Below are positions 1 to 9,383 of a stretch of DNA of 64,000 nt, piece after piece. The notes under the pieces were generated by a model. It was not told where the DNA came from. It did no database searches and was given only the letters and a program-made list of their open reading frames with translations. Source of the DNA: Pseudomonas sp. BGI-2 (lineage in GTDB: Bacteria; Pseudomonadota; Gammaproteobacteria; Pseudomonadales; Pseudomonadaceae); the NCBI RefSeq assembly GCF_004310295.1, contig NZ_SISB01000014.1, positions 1 to 64,000 of the forward strand. Direction: 5' to 3'. The position numbers and the translations under genes were made by a program. Positions within the stretch are counted from its first letter, which is position 1; each line of letters starts with the position of its first letter.

Positions 1-3000
1 GAGGTGTCCGCCGACTTGCCGTCAACGTCCAGCTTCTCGTAATTGCCACCCTGGGCGTCGTCGATTTTGACGCTCAGGGAGCTGCCGCCAGCCAGGGCAT
101 CGTTCGGTGCGACGAAGTTCACGCTGGCGCTGCTCGAACCGACCGGGATGGTGATGGTTTGGCCGTTGGACAAGTTCACGACGACCGGCGAACCGGTCAC
201 TGGAGCAGTGACGGACGCGGTGTACACCACGGTGCCGCCTTCAGCGACAGAGGACGTGGCCGTCAGGCTGACCGTCGAGGTATCGACGGTGTCGGTAACA
301 TCAGTCACCGCCGCAACAGTGCTCGGAGCCAGGTTCTCGAAGTTGCCGCCCGTAGCGTCCTTGATGGTCGCTTCGACTTTGCCGGCGTCTTTGTAGACGT
401 CATCGGCAGGCGCTTTGACGGTCACTGAGCCAACAGTTGCGCCAGCAGCGATGTTGATCACGGCGCCGTTGCTCAGGGTGACGGTCACGGGTGTGCCGGC
501 AGCATTAGTCAGCGTGGCGGTGTAAACAATCGAACCACCTTCAGCAACCGTATCGGTAGCGCTCAGGCTGATAGTCGTGGTGTCCGCCGTATCAGTCACC
601 GAGGTGTCCGCCGACTTGCCGTCAACGTCCAGCTTCTCGTAATTGCCACCCTGGGCGTCGTCGATTTTGACGCTCAGGGAGCTGCCGCCAGCCAGGGCAT
701 CGTTCGGTGCGACGAAGTTCACGCTGGCGCTGCTCGAACCGACCGGGATGGTGATGGTCTGGCCGTTGGACAAGGTCACGACGACCGGCGAGCCGGTCAC
801 AGGCGCGGTGACGGACGCGGTGTACACCACGGTACCGCCTTCGGCCACGGAAGAAGTCGCGGTCAGGCTGACCGTCGAAGTATCGACGGTGTCGGTAACA
901 TCAGTCACCGCTGCTGCCGGATTGGTAATCAGGTTTTCAAAGTTTCCGCCGACTGCATCTTTGACAGTGACTTCGACTTTGCTGGCGTCTTTGTAGACGT
1001 CATCGGCAGGCGCCTTGACGGTCACGGAGCCGCTGATGGCGCCGGCGGCGATGGTGATTACGGCGCCATTGCTCAGGGTGACGGTCACGGGCGTGCCGGC
1101 CGCATTGGTCAGGTTGGCGGTGTAAACGATCGAACCGCCTTCAGCCACAGAATCCGTCGCGCTCAGGCTAAGAGTCGTAATGTCAGCCGTATCGGTAACC
1201 GAGGTATCCGCCGACTTGCCGTCGACATCCAGCTTCTCGTAATTGCCACCCTTCGCATCGTCGATTTTGACGCTCAACGAAGCGCCGCCCGCCAGGGCAT
1301 CGTTCGGCGCAACGAAATTCACGCTGCCGGAGCTCGAACCGACCGGGATGGTGATCGTCTGGCCGTTGGACAGCGTCACCACAACCGGCGAACCGGTGAC
1401 CGGAGCGGTGACGGACGCGGTGTACACCACGGTACCGCCTTCGGCCACGGAAGAAGTCGCGGTCAGGTTGACGGTCGAGGTATCGAGGGTGTCCGTAACG
1501 TCAGTCACCGCCGCAACAGTGCTCGGCACCAGGTTCTCGAAGTTGCCGCCCGTAGCGTCCTTGATGGTCGCTTCGACCTTGCCGGCATCTTTGTAGACGT
1601 CATCGGTAGGCGCCGCAACGCTGACGGAACCGCTGGTGGCGCCGGCCGCGATGGTGATCACCGCACCGTTGCTCAGGGTGACGGTCACTGGCGTGCCAGC
1701 CGGATTGGTCAGGGTCGCGGTGTACAGAATCTGACCGCCCTCGGCCACTTCGGCGGACGCCGACAGGCTCAGGCCAGTGTCGTCCCTGGAGTCGGTAATG
1801 GTGGTCAGCGCCGGCTCGGTGCTCGGGGTCAACTGCTCGAAATTGCCGCCGGTGGTCCCGGTGATGGTGGTGCTGACGGTGCTGCCATTGTTGTAGACGT
1901 CATTCGCGGCGGTATCGACAGTCACACTGCCGGTGGTCTTGCCCGCTTCGATGGTAATGACCGAGCCATTGCTCAAGGTCACGGTCATCGGCGTGCCGGC
2001 CGGGTTGGTCAGTGTCGCGATGTAGGTGATCTGACCGCCTTCGACGACGGTGCCAGTGGCGGTGAGGCTCAGACCGGTGTTGTCGACCGAGTCGGCGATG
2101 GTGGTGACGGCTGGCGTGGTGCTCGGGGTCAGCTGCTCGAAATTGCCGCCGGTGGTCCCGGTGATGGTGGTGCTGACGGTGCTGCCATTGTTGTAGACGT
2201 CATTGGCCGCCGTATCGACGATCACGCTGCCGGTGGTCTTGCCCGCTTCGATGGTGATGACCGAGCCATTGCTCAAGGTCACGCTCATCGGCGTGCCGGC
2301 CGGGTTGGTCAGTGTTGCGGTGTAAGTGATCTGGCCACCTTCGACGACGGTGCCAGTGGCGGTGAGGCTCAGGCCGGTGTTGTCGACCGAGTCGGTAATG
2401 GTAGTGACTGCTGGCGTGGTGCTCGGCACCAGATTCTCGAAGTTGCCGCCGGTGGCGCCAGTGATCGTGGTGCTGACGGTGCTGCTGTTCTGATAAACGT
2501 CATTGGCTGCGGTGTCGACGTTCACGGTGCCGGTGGTTTTGCCGGCTTCGATGGTGATGGTCGAACCGTTGGACAGGGTGACAGTGACCGGGGTTTGAGC
2601 CGGGTTGGTCAGGGTGGCGGTGTACGTGATCTGGCCGCCTTCGGTGACCGTCGAACCCGCCGTCAGTGTGACGGAGGTGGTGTCCGGCGAGTCGGTAATG
2701 GTGGTGACCGCTGGCGTGGTGCTCGGCACCAGATTCTCGAAGTTGCCGCCGGTGGCGCCAGTGATCGTGGTGCTAACGGTGCTTCCGTTCTGATAGACGT
2801 CATTGGCCGGTGTAGACACGTCAACGCTGCCAGTGGTTTTGCCGGCTTCGATGGTGATGGTCGAACCGTTGGACAGGGTGATGGTGACCGGTGTCTGCGC
2901 CGGGTTGGTCAGTGTGGCGGTGTAAGTAATCTGGCCGCCTTCGGTGACGTTGGCGCCGGCGGTCAAGGTGACCGTGGTGGTGTCGACGGTGTCGGTAACC

Positions 3001-3290
3001 TGGGTCACGGCCGGGGTCGTCGGCGAAGTGACGATGATGCCGTTGCCGCCCGTGGTGCCGGTGACGGTCACGTTGATCTGGGTCGAGTCGTTATAAACCG
3101 TGTCGTTCGGCGCGAGCGGGACATTGACGGTGCCGGTCAACTGGCCAGCCGGGATCACGATCACCGAGCCATTGGACAGCGTGATGGTCAGGTCGGTCAG
3201 CGGTGCCTGGGTCAGGTTCGCGGTGTAAACCAGTACGCCGCCCGCTTCGGTAATGGTCGGCGTGGCGCTCAGGCTCAGGGTCGATTCGCG
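1..3290 (-). repeat. Tandem 300-bp repeats inside lapA
   Basis: The coding sequence is built of units of exactly 300 bp (100 residues). Bases 1-600, 601-1200 and 1201-1800 form a higher-order 600-bp period of two alternating unit types: the same start recurs almost unchanged at 1, 601 and 1201. From 1801 to about 3000 the units are of a single related type (starts near 1801, 2101, 2401, 2701), and a more diverged unit lies near 3001-3290. The very high identity among the leftmost units suggests recent homogenisation by recombination. Confidence 0.93.
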
Positions 3291-3800
3291 CTGCACGTTG
3301 GCGCTGGTGTTTGCCGTCTGGCCGCCAAGGGTGTTCTGGGCGGCCAGTGCCGCAGTGCTGAGGCCCGCAGTCGGGAAACCAATGGTCGGGTCGACCCGGC
3401 CAGCGGTTGCATCCAGCATCACGAAGCTGTGACCGCCACCTGCCGCACCGCCCGAGCCCGCAGCTGTCGGGCCGGCTGCGGTGGCTTCGAGTTCAGTGGT
3501 CGGGTCGGCACCCGCAGCGATGGCTTGCTGCAGTTCTTCAACCGATGGCGCGGCTTGTGCAGTGGCTTCTGACAAGTCAGTGCTGGAATCCGGGTCGCTG
3601 GCGCTCCATTGAGTGTCGCGGCCCAGGTCCAGGGTCCGGCCGTCAGCCAGTTCGAGCGTAACGGCGCCAGCGGCACCCGTGTCTACCTGATCGCCGACAA
3701 ACAACCGGTCGCCTTCAACGAGTACGCGGCGAATGCCCTCTGGGGACACCGCGAAAACCTGACCGACAATGCTTTTGACGATGGCAACAACACTGCTCAT
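1..3800 (-). CDS. lapA: Large adhesin LapA, N-terminal part (3' end outside window)
   Basis: Giant type I-secreted RTX-type adhesin that anchors cells to surfaces. The reverse-strand frame opens with MSSVVAIVKS at 3800 behind a GGAGAG ribosome site and stays open to base 1, about 1266 codons. Residues 1 to about 110 match the retention module of Pseudomonas LapA, which plugs the LapE pore. It ends in the dialanine motif TAAG at residues 107-110, the known LapG protease site of P. fluorescens LapA; a second TAAG follows at 112-115. From about residue 170 the protein is a chain of 100-residue Ig-like repeats rich in Thr, Val and Asn. The gene is divergent from lapEBC, as expected. The calcium-binding and secretion C-terminus lies outside the window. 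Confidence is high from the retention module, repeats and neighbours together. Confidence 0.93.
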   Translation of the reverse strand, partial: MSSVVAIVKSIVGQVFAVSPEGIRRVLVEGDRLFVGDQVDTGAAGAVTLELADGRTLDLGRDTQWSASDPDSSTDLSEATAQAAPSVEELQQAIAAGADPTTELEATAAGPTAAGSGGAAGGGHSFVMLDATAGRVDPTIGFPTAGLSTAALAAQNTLGGQTANTSANVQRESTLSLSATPTITEAGGVLVYTANLTQAPLTDLTITLSNGSVIVIPAGQLTGTVNVPLAPNDTVYNDSTQINVTVTGTTGGNGIIVTSPTTPAVTQVTDTVDTTTVTLTAGANVTEGGQITYTATLTNPAQTPVTITLSNGSTITIEAGKTTGSVDVSTPANDVYQNGSTVSTTITGATGGNFENLVPSTTPAVTTITDSPDTTSVTLTAGSTVTEGGQITYTATLTNPAQTPVTVTLSNGSTITIEAGKTTGTVNVDTAANDVYQNSSTVSTTITGATGGNFENLVPSTTPAVTTITDSVDNTGLSLTATGTVVEGGQITYTATLTNPAGTPMSVTLSNGSVITIEAGKTTGSVIVDTAANDVYNNGSTVSTTITGTTGGNFEQLTPSTTPAVTTIADSVDNTGLSLTATGTVVEGGQITYIATLTNPAGTPMTVTLSNGSVITIEAGKTTGSVTVDTAANDVYNNGSTVSTTITGTTGGNFEQLTPSTEPALTTITDSRDDTGLSLSASAEVAEGGQILYTATLTNPAGTPVTVTLSNGAVITIAAGATSGSVSVAAPTDDVYKDAGKVEATIKDATGGNFENLVPSTVAAVTDVTDTLDTSTVNLTATSSVAEGGTVVYTASVTAPVTGSPVVVTLSNGQTITIPVGSSSGSVNFVAPNDALAGGASLSVKIDDAKGGNYEKLDVDGKSADTSVTDTADITTLSLSATDSVAEGGSIVYTANLTNAAGTPVTVTLSNGAVITIAAGAISGSVTVKAPADDVYKDASKVEVTVKDAVGGNFENLITNPAAAVTDVTDTVDTSTVSLTATSSVAEGGTVVYTASVTAPVTGSPVVVTLSNGQTITIPVGSSSASVNFVAPNDALAGGSSLSVKIDDAQGGNYEKLDVDGKSADTSVTDTADTTTISLSATDTVAEGGSIVYTATLTNAAGTPVTVTLSNGAVINIAAGATVGSVTVKAPADDVYKDAGKVEATIKDATGGNFENLAPSTVAAVTDVTDTVDTSTVSLTATSSVAEGGTVVYTASVTAPVTGSPVVVNLSNGQTITIPVGSSSASVNFVAPNDALAGGSSLSVKIDDAQGGNYEKLDVDGKSADT

Positions 3801-4158
3801 TGAAGACTCTCCGGGTGTCACGTTCAGTTGACTTCCATAAACCTGATGGCGTGTTCGCCAAATCAGTCTGGACGTACTTTCAAGGTATTCGAGGCACAAC
3901 GTTGACGCGCTTAAGCGTCAGCAAATTGGCTATATTTTTTCGCTATAAACTATATGCCAAACTATTGACCTTAGTGCTGTCATCCTAAACACTCGCCCCC
4001 GTAATGTCACATTGATATTTAGGTAACTACCTGCCCCAAGAGTGTGGCTCAGTTCCAAATTCCAACTTTCCGACACACGGTCATTCCGATGGTCATCATC
4101 CGATGCAGCGGCACGTTCTGCAGTAATTCAAGACAAGTAATTCCGGGAAATTCCAACC
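3801..4158. promoter_or_regulatory. Divergent lapA / lapEBC control region
   Basis: 358 bp without a gene, AT-rich for this genome, between divergent lapA and lapE. Visible structure: a hairpin TGACGC/GCGTCA at 3903-3920, and an imperfect inverted repeat TTGGCTATAT / ATATGCCAA at 3926-3960 with an AT-rich centre. It must hold both promoters. In pseudomonads lapA transcription is influenced by FleQ and c-di-GMP; I cannot identify a FleQ box with certainty. Confidence 0.5.
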
Positions 4159-5511
4159 ATGCGTTTGCACCTGTTCAAGGCTTTACCCTTCGCCCTTGCC
4201 GCCAGTTTTGTTCAGGCGCAATCACTTCCGGAGGCCATGCAACAGGCGTTGGATGTCCATCCGGAAATCCAGGCAGGTGTTAATAGTCGATTGGCCGCGG
4301 ATTATCAGTTAAAGGCAGCAAAAGGTGGATACCTTCCCCGGGTCGATTTGCTGGGCGGTTATGGTCGCGAAGGCACGGACAGCGTCACCACGCGCGCTGC
4401 CGGTAACGACAATCACTGGGAAACCCTGAACCGCAGCGAGTCAAGTTTGCGTCTGTCGCAAATGGTCTTTGACGGTTTTGCGACGTCCAGTGAAGTGGGG
4501 CGTCAACAAGCCACCGTTAATTCCCGTGCTTATTCCTTGTTGGGCACATCCGAACGCACCGCGCTGACCGTGGCTCAGGTTTATCTGGATGTACTGACCC
4601 GCCGCGAATTCGTGCGCCTGGCCACAGACAACCTGAAAAGCCACGAACGCATTTTTGACCAGATCAAGTTGCGCACCCAGCGCGGCGTCGGCAGCGGTGC
4701 CGACCTTGATCAGGCCGAAGCGCGTATGGCCCAGGCCCGCAACAACCTGATCACCGAACAGACCAACCTGGCTGACGCCGAGACCAACTTCCTCAGTGCC
4801 GTGGGCCAGATGCCCGATCAACTGGAGCGGCCTGCCGATTTTCTCGCGCTGTTGCCGGCCAACTTGAATGAAGCCCGCGCGCAGATGCTGGAAAACAGCC
4901 CGATCCTGCGCTCTGCCGAGTCCGACATCGCCGCTGCCGAGAAACAGTACGACGCCGCCAAATCGTCCTTCTACCCGCGCTTCGATGCCGAACTGGGTCG
5001 CTCCGCCGACAACGATCTCGACGGTCAGAACGGTCACAGCAACGAATGGCAGGCCATGTTGCGCATGCGCTTCAACCTGTATGCCGGCGGCAGTAACAAG
5101 GCTGATCTGGAATCCAAGTCGTACCTGTCCAATCAGGCGCTGGATATCCGCAATAACGCGCTGCGCGTATTGAACGAAGAGTTGGGCCTGGCCTGGAATG
5201 CGTTGAACAACGCCAACGCCCAAGTGCCGATCGCCCAGCAATATGTCGATCACAGCACCAGCGTGCGCACCGCGTATCAGAAGCAGTTCAGCCTGGGCGA
5301 GCGCACCTTGCTCGACCTGCTCGACAGTGAAAACGAACTGTTCACCGCTGCCCGTCGCCTGGCGGAGATCAAAAACATTCAGTTATTTACTCAGTACCGA
5401 ATCAAGGCGACCATGGGCGAGTTGCTCAAGAGCCAGGGAGTGGTCGCACCATTGGCATCCGTTGTGCAGAACGACGTGAAGCCCAGGGTCCAGCTACCCG
5501 GGATGAATTGA
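4159..5511 (+). CDS. lapE: Outer-membrane secretion channel LapE (TolC family)
   Basis: TolC-type outer-membrane protein of the LapEBC type I secretion system; it exports LapA and holds its N-terminus until LapG cleavage. 450 residues, the usual length. An N-terminal signal peptide (residues 1-20, ending in a run to VQAQ) is followed by two TolC/OEP repeats with long alpha-helical coiled-coil segments, for example LDQAEARMAQARNN near residue 190 and the second-repeat motif LGERTLLDLLDSENEL near residue 380. Starts at ATG 4159. It is the first gene of lapEBC, 36 bp before the preferred lapB start. Its place beside lapA and lapB sets it apart from other OEP proteins. Confidence 0.92.
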   Translation: MRLHLFKALPFALAASFVQAQSLPEAMQQALDVHPEIQAGVNSRLAADYQLKAAKGGYLPRVDLLGGYGREGTDSVTTRAAGNDNHWETLNRSESSLRLSQMVFDGFATSSEVGRQQATVNSRAYSLLGTSERTALTVAQVYLDVLTRREFVRLATDNLKSHERIFDQIKLRTQRGVGSGADLDQAEARMAQARNNLITEQTNLADAETNFLSAVGQMPDQLERPADFLALLPANLNEARAQMLENSPILRSAESDIAAAEKQYDAAKSSFYPRFDAELGRSADNDLDGQNGHSNEWQAMLRMRFNLYAGGSNKADLESKSYLSNQALDIRNNALRVLNEELGLAWNALNNANAQVPIAQQYVDHSTSVRTAYQKQFSLGERTLLDLLDSENELFTAARRLAEIKNIQLFTQYRIKATMGELLKSQGVVAPLASVVQNDVKPRVQLPGMN

Positions 5512-5547
5512 GTCTTCCCTTTTTACTGTTAGCCAAGAGTGCCGAGC

Positions 5548-7704
5548 GTGGAATCAGAAGTCAGTCGAGTTCAACTCATTCATGATCCACGCGCGCTGCA
5601 CGACGATCCGTTACTGGATGGTCTGCTAGCCCTTTGCACGCTGCATCAAAAGCCGGCCAGCGCCGCGATGTTGACCACCGGCCTGCCGTTGCCCAAGCAG
5701 CGCCTGAGCGTTGAGCTGCTGCCCCGCGCTGCCGCTCGCGCCGGCCTGCAAGGGCGCGTGCTGGTGCGCAAGCTGGAGCAGATTCCGGCGATTGCGATGC
5801 CGGCGCTGTTGCTGCTCAAGGATGGCCGCAGTGCCGTCCTGCTCGGCTGGCACGGTGAAGACCAGGCCCGCCTGCTGATCAGTGAAAGCGACGGTGGCGA
5901 AAGCCTCGTCAGCCGTGAACTGCTGGCCGACGATTACATTGGCAAGGTGTTCTTCGCTCAACCCCAGCACAAATTCGACGTCAATCACGGCACGCTGATC
6001 CCGCGCGCGCGCTCGTGGTTTCGCGACACCCTCAAGCGTTCGCGCTGGCTGTACGCCGACGCCATCGCCGCCAGTTTCCTGATCAACATCATCGCCATGG
6101 CCGCGCCGCTGTTCGTGATGAACGTCTACGACCGCGTGGTGCCGAACCAGGCTGAATCGACGCTTTGGGTGCTGGCCATCGGCATCACCGGGGCATATTT
6201 GTTCGACCTGATCCTCAAGAGCCTGCGCAGCTTGTGTCTGGACCTGGCCGGGAAGAAAACCGACTTGATCATCTCGGCGACATTGTTCGAGCGCATCGTC
6301 GGCATGGCCATGAAGTACCGCCCGGCCCGGGTCGGCAGCTTCGCCCAGAACATCCATGAGTTTCAGAGCCTGCGCGACTTCCTCGCCTCGCTGACCCTGA
6401 CCAGCCTCATCGACCTGCCGTTTACGCTGTTGATCTTCATGGTCATCGCCATTCTCGGCGGGCACCTGGTGTGGATTCCGGTGCTGGCGTTCCCGATTGC
6501 CTTGCTGATCGGCTATGCGCTGCAGAAACCGCTGGTGGCGACCATGGAACGAACCATGGCCCTGGGCGCCGAGCGACAGTCGAGCCTGATCGAAACCCTC
6601 GCCGGCCTTGATGCGGTGAAGGTCAACAACGCCGAAAGCGAACGCCAGTATCAGTGGGAACAGACCATCGGCACCCTCAGCCGCCTCGAGCTACGAGTGA
6701 AAATGCTCTCGGGTCTGGCAATGAACATCACCCTGCTGATCCAGCAACTGGCCGGGGTGATCATGATCGTCTTCGGCGTGTACCAGATCATCGCCGGCAA
6801 CCTGAGCATGGGCGGTCTGATCGCCTGCTACATGCTCAGTGGTCGCGCGCTCAGCCCGCTGGCTTCGTTGTCCGGCCTGCTGACCCGTTACCAGCAAGCG
6901 CGGGTGACCATGGTGTCGGTGGACCAGATGATGGAACTGCCGCAAGAGCGCAACTTCGAAGAGCGCCCGCTGAGCCGCAAGGTGCTGCAAGGCGCCATCG
7001 AATGCCGGCAGATGAATTTCACCTACCCGAACCAACAGAACGCGGCGCTGAACAACATCAACCTGGTCATCAAGCCGGGCGAGAAGATCGGCATCATCGG
7101 TCGCAGCGGCTCGGGCAAAAGCTCCCTGGCCAAACTGCTGGTGGGTCTCTATCAACCGGACGACGGCGCGCTGTTGGTGGACGGCGTCGACATTCGTCAG
7201 ATCGACGTCAGCGAATTGCGCCACAACATCGGCTATGTGGCGCAGGACATCCAGCTGCTGGCCGGCACCCTGCGCGACAACCTGGTCTCGGGTGCGCGCT
7301 ATGTAGAAGACGAAATGGTGCTGCAAGCCGCCGAACTGGCCGGCGTGCACGAGTTCGCCCGTCTGCACCCGCAAGGTTATGAACTGCAAGTCGGTGAGCG
7401 CGGGCAGAACCTGTCCGGCGGTCAGCGCCAGAATGTGGCCCTGGCCCGTGCGTTGCTGCTCAATCCGCCGATCCTGCTGCTCGACGAACCGACCAGCGCC
7501 ATGGATAACACCGGTGAAGAACGCCTCAAGCAACGCCTCGCCGCGGTGATTGAAAACAAGACCGTGGTGCTGGTGACGCACCGGGCATCGCTGTTGTCGC
7601 TGGTGGATCGCTTGATCGTCATCGACCGTGGACAAATTCTCGCCGATGGCCCGAAAGCCGCCGTGATGGAAGCGTTGAAAAAGGGGCAGATCAGTGTTGC
7701 TTAA
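5548..7704 (+). CDS. lapB: Type I secretion permease/ATPase LapB
   Basis: Inner-membrane ABC transporter that energises LapA export. Domains in order: a degenerate C39-peptidase-like domain (residues 1 to about 145), a six-helix ABC membrane domain (about 160-440), and a nucleotide-binding domain with Walker A GRSGSGKSS near residue 518, signature LSGGQRQ and Walker B LLLDEPTSAMD. About 718 residues, typical. I prefer the GTG at 5548 (MESEV) because AAGAG sits 8 bases upstream; an in-frame GTG at 5539 would add three residues. It overlaps lapC by about 11 bases, so translation is probably coupled. Confidence 0.93.
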   Translation: MESEVSRVQLIHDPRALHDDPLLDGLLALCTLHQKPASAAMLTTGLPLPKQRLSVELLPRAAARAGLQGRVLVRKLEQIPAIAMPALLLLKDGRSAVLLGWHGEDQARLLISESDGGESLVSRELLADDYIGKVFFAQPQHKFDVNHGTLIPRARSWFRDTLKRSRWLYADAIAASFLINIIAMAAPLFVMNVYDRVVPNQAESTLWVLAIGITGAYLFDLILKSLRSLCLDLAGKKTDLIISATLFERIVGMAMKYRPARVGSFAQNIHEFQSLRDFLASLTLTSLIDLPFTLLIFMVIAILGGHLVWIPVLAFPIALLIGYALQKPLVATMERTMALGAERQSSLIETLAGLDAVKVNNAESERQYQWEQTIGTLSRLELRVKMLSGLAMNITLLIQQLAGVIMIVFGVYQIIAGNLSMGGLIACYMLSGRALSPLASLSGLLTRYQQARVTMVSVDQMMELPQERNFEERPLSRKVLQGAIECRQMNFTYPNQQNAALNNINLVIKPGEKIGIIGRSGSGKSSLAKLLVGLYQPDDGALLVDGVDIRQIDVSELRHNIGYVAQDIQLLAGTLRDNLVSGARYVEDEMVLQAAELAGVHEFARLHPQGYELQVGERGQNLSGGQRQNVALARALLLNPPILLLDEPTSAMDNTGEERLKQRLAAVIENKTVVLVTHRASLLSLVDRLIVIDRGQILADGPKAAVMEALKKGQISVA

Positions 7705-9061
7705 GTCGGGTTTCAAGGATTCGATTCGCCGTTACTTCAAAGGCTCCGAGTCGCTGCATGGCCAGCCACTTCCCGAGGTCAACAAAGCCCTCATCGAAGA
7801 CGCCCCGCGGGTGGTGCGGCTGACGATCTGGGCGATCATCGGTTTCTTCGTGTTCCTGATGCTCTGGGCCAATTACGCGGTGATCGACGAAGTCACCAAG
7901 GGCGACGGCAAGGCGATTCCGTCGTCGAAGATCCAGAAAATCCAAAATCTTGAGGGCGGCATCGTTTCCGAGCTGTACGTCACCGAAGGGCAGATTGTCG
8001 AGGCCGGCGCGCCGCTGATTCGCTTGGACGACACACGGTTTGCCTCCAACGTGGGCGAGACCGAAGCCGATCGGCTGTCGATGCTGCTGCGCGTGGAGCG
8101 CTTGAGCGCCGAGGTCGATGACCGTCCGCTGAACTTCCCCGCCGATGTGCTGAAGGCTGTTCCCGGTCAGGCGGCCAGTGAGGAGTCGCTGTACATCAGC
8201 CGTCGTCAGCAACTGCACGATGAGATCGGTGGTTTGCAGGAGCAGTTGATCCAGCGTCAGCAAGAGCTGCGCGAATTCACTTCCAAACAGTCCCAGTACC
8301 GCAATGGATTGTCGTTGCAGCGTCAGGAAATCAACATGTCCGAGCCGCTGGTGGCCCAGGGCGCGGTGTCGCCGGTCGAGGTGTTGCGACTCAAGCGTGC
8401 CGAGGTCGAAACCCGTGGGCAACTGGATGCCACGACGCTGGCGATCCCTCGCGCCGAATCGGCGATCAAGGAAGTGCAGCGCAAGATCGACGAGACACGC
8501 GGCAAATTTCGCAGCGAAGCCCTGACCCAACTCAACGAGGCACGCACCGACCTGAACAAGGCCCAGGCCACCGGCAAAGCGCTGGAAGATCGGGTCAGCC
8601 GGACGCTGGTGACATCGCCGGTGCGCGGCATCGTCAACAAGCTGCTGGTGAACACCATTGGCGGCGTGATCCAGCCGGGCAGCGACCTGGTGGAAATCGT
8701 ACCGCTGGACGACACCTTGCTGGTGGAAGCGAAGATCCGCCCGCAAGACATCGCGTTCCTGCACCCGGGGCAGGAAGCGACGGTGAAGTTCACGGCGTAC
8801 GACTACACCATTTACGGTGGGCTGAAGGCCAGGCTTGAACAGATCGGTGCCGATACCATCACCGATGAAGACAAGAAGACCACGTACTACATCATCAAGC
8901 TGCGCACTGATCGCAGCCACCTGGGGACGGATGAAAAGCCGTTGCTGATCATCCCGGGGATGGTGGCTTCGGTGGATATCATTACCGGCAAGAAGACCGT
9001 TCTAAGCTATCTGCTGAAACCGATTATTCGGGCTCGGGCTGAGGCGTTGCACGAGCGGTAG
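7694..9061 (+). CDS. lapC: Membrane-fusion protein LapC (HlyD family)
   Basis: Periplasmic adaptor joining LapB to LapE. A short cytoplasmic N-terminus is followed by one transmembrane helix (about residues 45-68), then the HlyD lipoyl half-motif LEGGIVSELYVTEGQ near residue 83, a long coiled-coil hairpin (about 150-290), and the second lipoyl and beta-barrel part with VRGIVNKLLV near 315. About 455 residues, normal for HlyD/PrtE-type adaptors. Starts at GTG 7694 inside the lapB end (TTG 7697 is possible). Last gene of the operon; a REPIN follows within 20 bp. Confidence 0.92.
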   Translation: MLLKSGFKDSIRRYFKGSESLHGQPLPEVNKALIEDAPRVVRLTIWAIIGFFVFLMLWANYAVIDEVTKGDGKAIPSSKIQKIQNLEGGIVSELYVTEGQIVEAGAPLIRLDDTRFASNVGETEADRLSMLLRVERLSAEVDDRPLNFPADVLKAVPGQAASEESLYISRRQQLHDEIGGLQEQLIQRQQELREFTSKQSQYRNGLSLQRQEINMSEPLVAQGAVSPVEVLRLKRAEVETRGQLDATTLAIPRAESAIKEVQRKIDETRGKFRSEALTQLNEARTDLNKAQATGKALEDRVSRTLVTSPVRGIVNKLLVNTIGGVIQPGSDLVEIVPLDDTLLVEAKIRPQDIAFLHPGQEATVKFTAYDYTIYGGLKARLEQIGADTITDEDKKTTYYIIKLRTDRSHLGTDEKPLLIIPGMVASVDIITGKKTVLSYLLKPIIRARAEALHER

Positions 9062-9080
9062 TTCTTGAGCGCGGCTGATG

Positions 9081-9184
9081 GCCTCTTCGCGGGCAAGCCT
9101 CGCTCCTACAGGATTTGTATCGTTCACATATTTGGCATACGACACAAACCTCTGTAGGAGCGAGGCTTGCCCGCGAAGGCGGCC
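9081..9184. repeat. REPIN (paired inverted REP elements)
   Basis: Two REP sequences in inverted orientation: a gcgggcaagcctcgctccta arm at about 9089-9108 and its complement at about 9154-9175, joined by a short AT-richer spacer. Typical Pseudomonas REPIN. It lies downstream of lapC and may also act as a transcript-end hairpin. Confidence 0.9.
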
Positions 9185-9383
9185 TCAAAAACGCCACAAT
9201 CCAAAAGCCATATCGTTATTCGCTAACGGTATTTAAATTTAAATTCTTATACCTATAAAGTCACTCTCCTGCGTACCTGCCGACCCATCGGCGCGCCGCA
9301 CGACACGAACCAACACGGGACCTCCGTGAGTTTCTTGATCGACGTGCGCGCTTTGAAGCGTGCCGTGCGTGGGAGTGATTTTT
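9185..9383 (+). promoter_or_regulatory. Leader and promoter region of the sulfonate-type operon
   Basis: About 200 bp without a gene before the dioxygenase. Contains the AT-rich palindromic stretch ATTTAAATTTAAAT around 9230-9245, unlike the GC-rich surroundings, which is a plausible promoter/activator zone. Sulfonate operons are usually controlled by CysB or a Cbl-type activator; no box can be assigned with confidence. Confidence 0.35.

Noticed and set aside
1-3290. Possible CRISPR-like array from the regular repeats
   Set aside because: The 300-bp units are contiguous coding repeats without spacers.
1-3572. Long plus-strand open frames across the lapA repeats
   Set aside because: They repeat with the 300-bp units and are antisense shadows of the LapA frame; the minus-strand frame has the real start, ribosome site and known domain order.
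3901-3960. FleQ box in the lapA promoter region
   Set aside because: Inverted repeats are present but do not match a FleQ consensus well enough to name.
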